A stretch of 64,000 bases of DNA from Ifrita kowaldi (taxonomy: Eukaryota > Chordata > Aves > Passeriformes > Cinclosomatidae), in assembly GCA_013398055.1 (NCBI GenBank), contig VZRS01001714.1:103169-167168 (forward strand). The letters run 5' to 3'. The notes below the pieces were generated by a model that did no database searches, had not been told where the DNA came from, and was given only the letters and a program-made list of their open reading frames with translations. A program made the translations under genes and the position numbers. This document shows, piece by piece, positions 63,440 through 64,000 of this stretch (the first letter of the stretch is position 1; each line of letters opens with the position of its first letter).

Positions 63440-63860
63440 TACGGTACACAAAAACTACAGGCTTTGACCTATGCAAACACACACCAAATTATTGCTTTCT
63501 ATAAACAAATTAGCATACTTTAAAAGGTGAAAATCTCTATAAAATTGTCTGCCCTGTTGTTTATGGTGTGAGTAGAGGATGCACTACATTACAGAGGGGC
63601 TCACATTTCTCTCTTCTCCCCCCCTCGCTAAATGGACGTGTGCTCCGTCCGTTTCACCATTGTTCCTGCCAGCCCGATCCCAGCAGGGGTTCCCTAATTA
63701 GCAATCTCTTCATTTCCAATCAAAGCACAAAGCGGCCCCAAAAGCCTCTCTTTATGAGGGAGCTGAGCGGTGGCTGGGGACGTGGAGTGGGATAATTGCC
63801 TTCGCCACTGGCAGCAGTAAGCAGCCTGGCTAATTCATTATTGTAATAACTTTGCTTGTC
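63440..63860. promoter_or_regulatory. Strong candidate conserved non-coding element
   Basis: The core from about 63660 to 63855 contains CTAATTAG at 63694-63701, a perfect TCF/LEF-type ATCAAAG at 63719-63725, TTTATGAGGG at 63751-63760 (CDX/HOX-type), GATAATTGCC at 63791-63800, and TAATTCATTATTGTAATAA at 63831-63849 (homeodomain and SOX-type words). Several CpGs are retained. The left part (63470-63560) is also rich in AT words. This is the texture of a deeply conserved developmental enhancer; conservation is inferred. Confidence 0.55.
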
Positions 63861-63863
63861 CTT

Positions 63864-63881
63864 GGGGAGGGGGGGCTAGGG
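63864..63881 (+). other. G-quadruplex-capable run
   Basis: G4-A-G7-CTA-G3 can supply four G tracts of three. More G runs follow near 63919-63931. Lower confidence than the 37.7 kb motif because one long run must be split in two. Confidence 0.6.
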
Positions 63882-64000
63882 TGAGGAGGACTGAGCCTGG
63901 CAGTGCTAGCTGAGGACAGGGGGAAGGGGGAATCCAGCCAGAACTGAGGTAGAAGATGGGAACAATTGGCAGGAAAGAAGAAACTGTTCAAGATTTTTCT

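Noticed and set aside
1..64000. CRISPR arrays, bacterial operons, phage or riboswitches
   Set aside because: There are no regularly spaced repeats and no compact coding, and the repeat content is that of a bird nuclear genome.

Overview
The window reads as nuclear DNA of a bird. The evidence is several decayed CR1 LINE copies, including one 3' tail that matches the avian CR1 terminus as I know it, faint MIR-like SINE remains, low repeat density, AT-rich composition and no compact coding. I found no protein-coding gene, rRNA or convincing tRNA. The open frames are short, mostly overlap on both strands, and none outside the CR1 copies resembles a protein family I recognise. The window is best described as a gene desert or very long intron.

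Layout. 1-8.4 kb is unique sequence with a weak tRNA-like SINE trace and a weak MIR-like trace. 8.4-10.6 kb holds two blocks that look like conserved non-coding elements. 10.6-21.4 kb is unremarkable and slightly richer in GC in its second half; it has a pair of opposed open frames near 11.5-12.3 kb and a tRNA-like SINE trace at 18.2 kb. 21.4-24.25 kb is the main repeat block: two CR1 copies, both on the minus strand, with recognisable reverse-transcriptase fragments, followed by a weak plus-strand LINE trace. 31.0-31.4 kb is a strong enhancer-like block with an unusual CpG cluster. 39.5-40.0 kb is a 243-bp exact direct duplication flanking a single N, almost certainly an assembly artefact. 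45.95-46.23 kb is a very long pyrimidine tract ending in a good splice-acceptor shape, followed 209 bp later by a GTAAGT donor shape. 46.3-49.7 kb is very AT-rich and includes another enhancer-like block at 49.15-49.4 kb. The rest is unique sequence with a CR1 tail (53.6 kb), a CR1 3' fragment (62.1-62.4 kb) and a motif-dense block at the right edge (63.5-63.86 kb).

Interpretation. Several homeodomain-, SOX/TCF- or octamer-motif-rich blocks spread over a gene-poor interval are typical of the regulatory surroundings of a developmental transcription-factor gene. I cannot name that gene from this sequence, and conservation itself cannot be seen in a single sequence. I found no undescribed protein system. 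The most testable novelties are the candidate exon at 46 kb, the CpG-rich block at 31.2 kb, and a few strong secondary-structure motifs.
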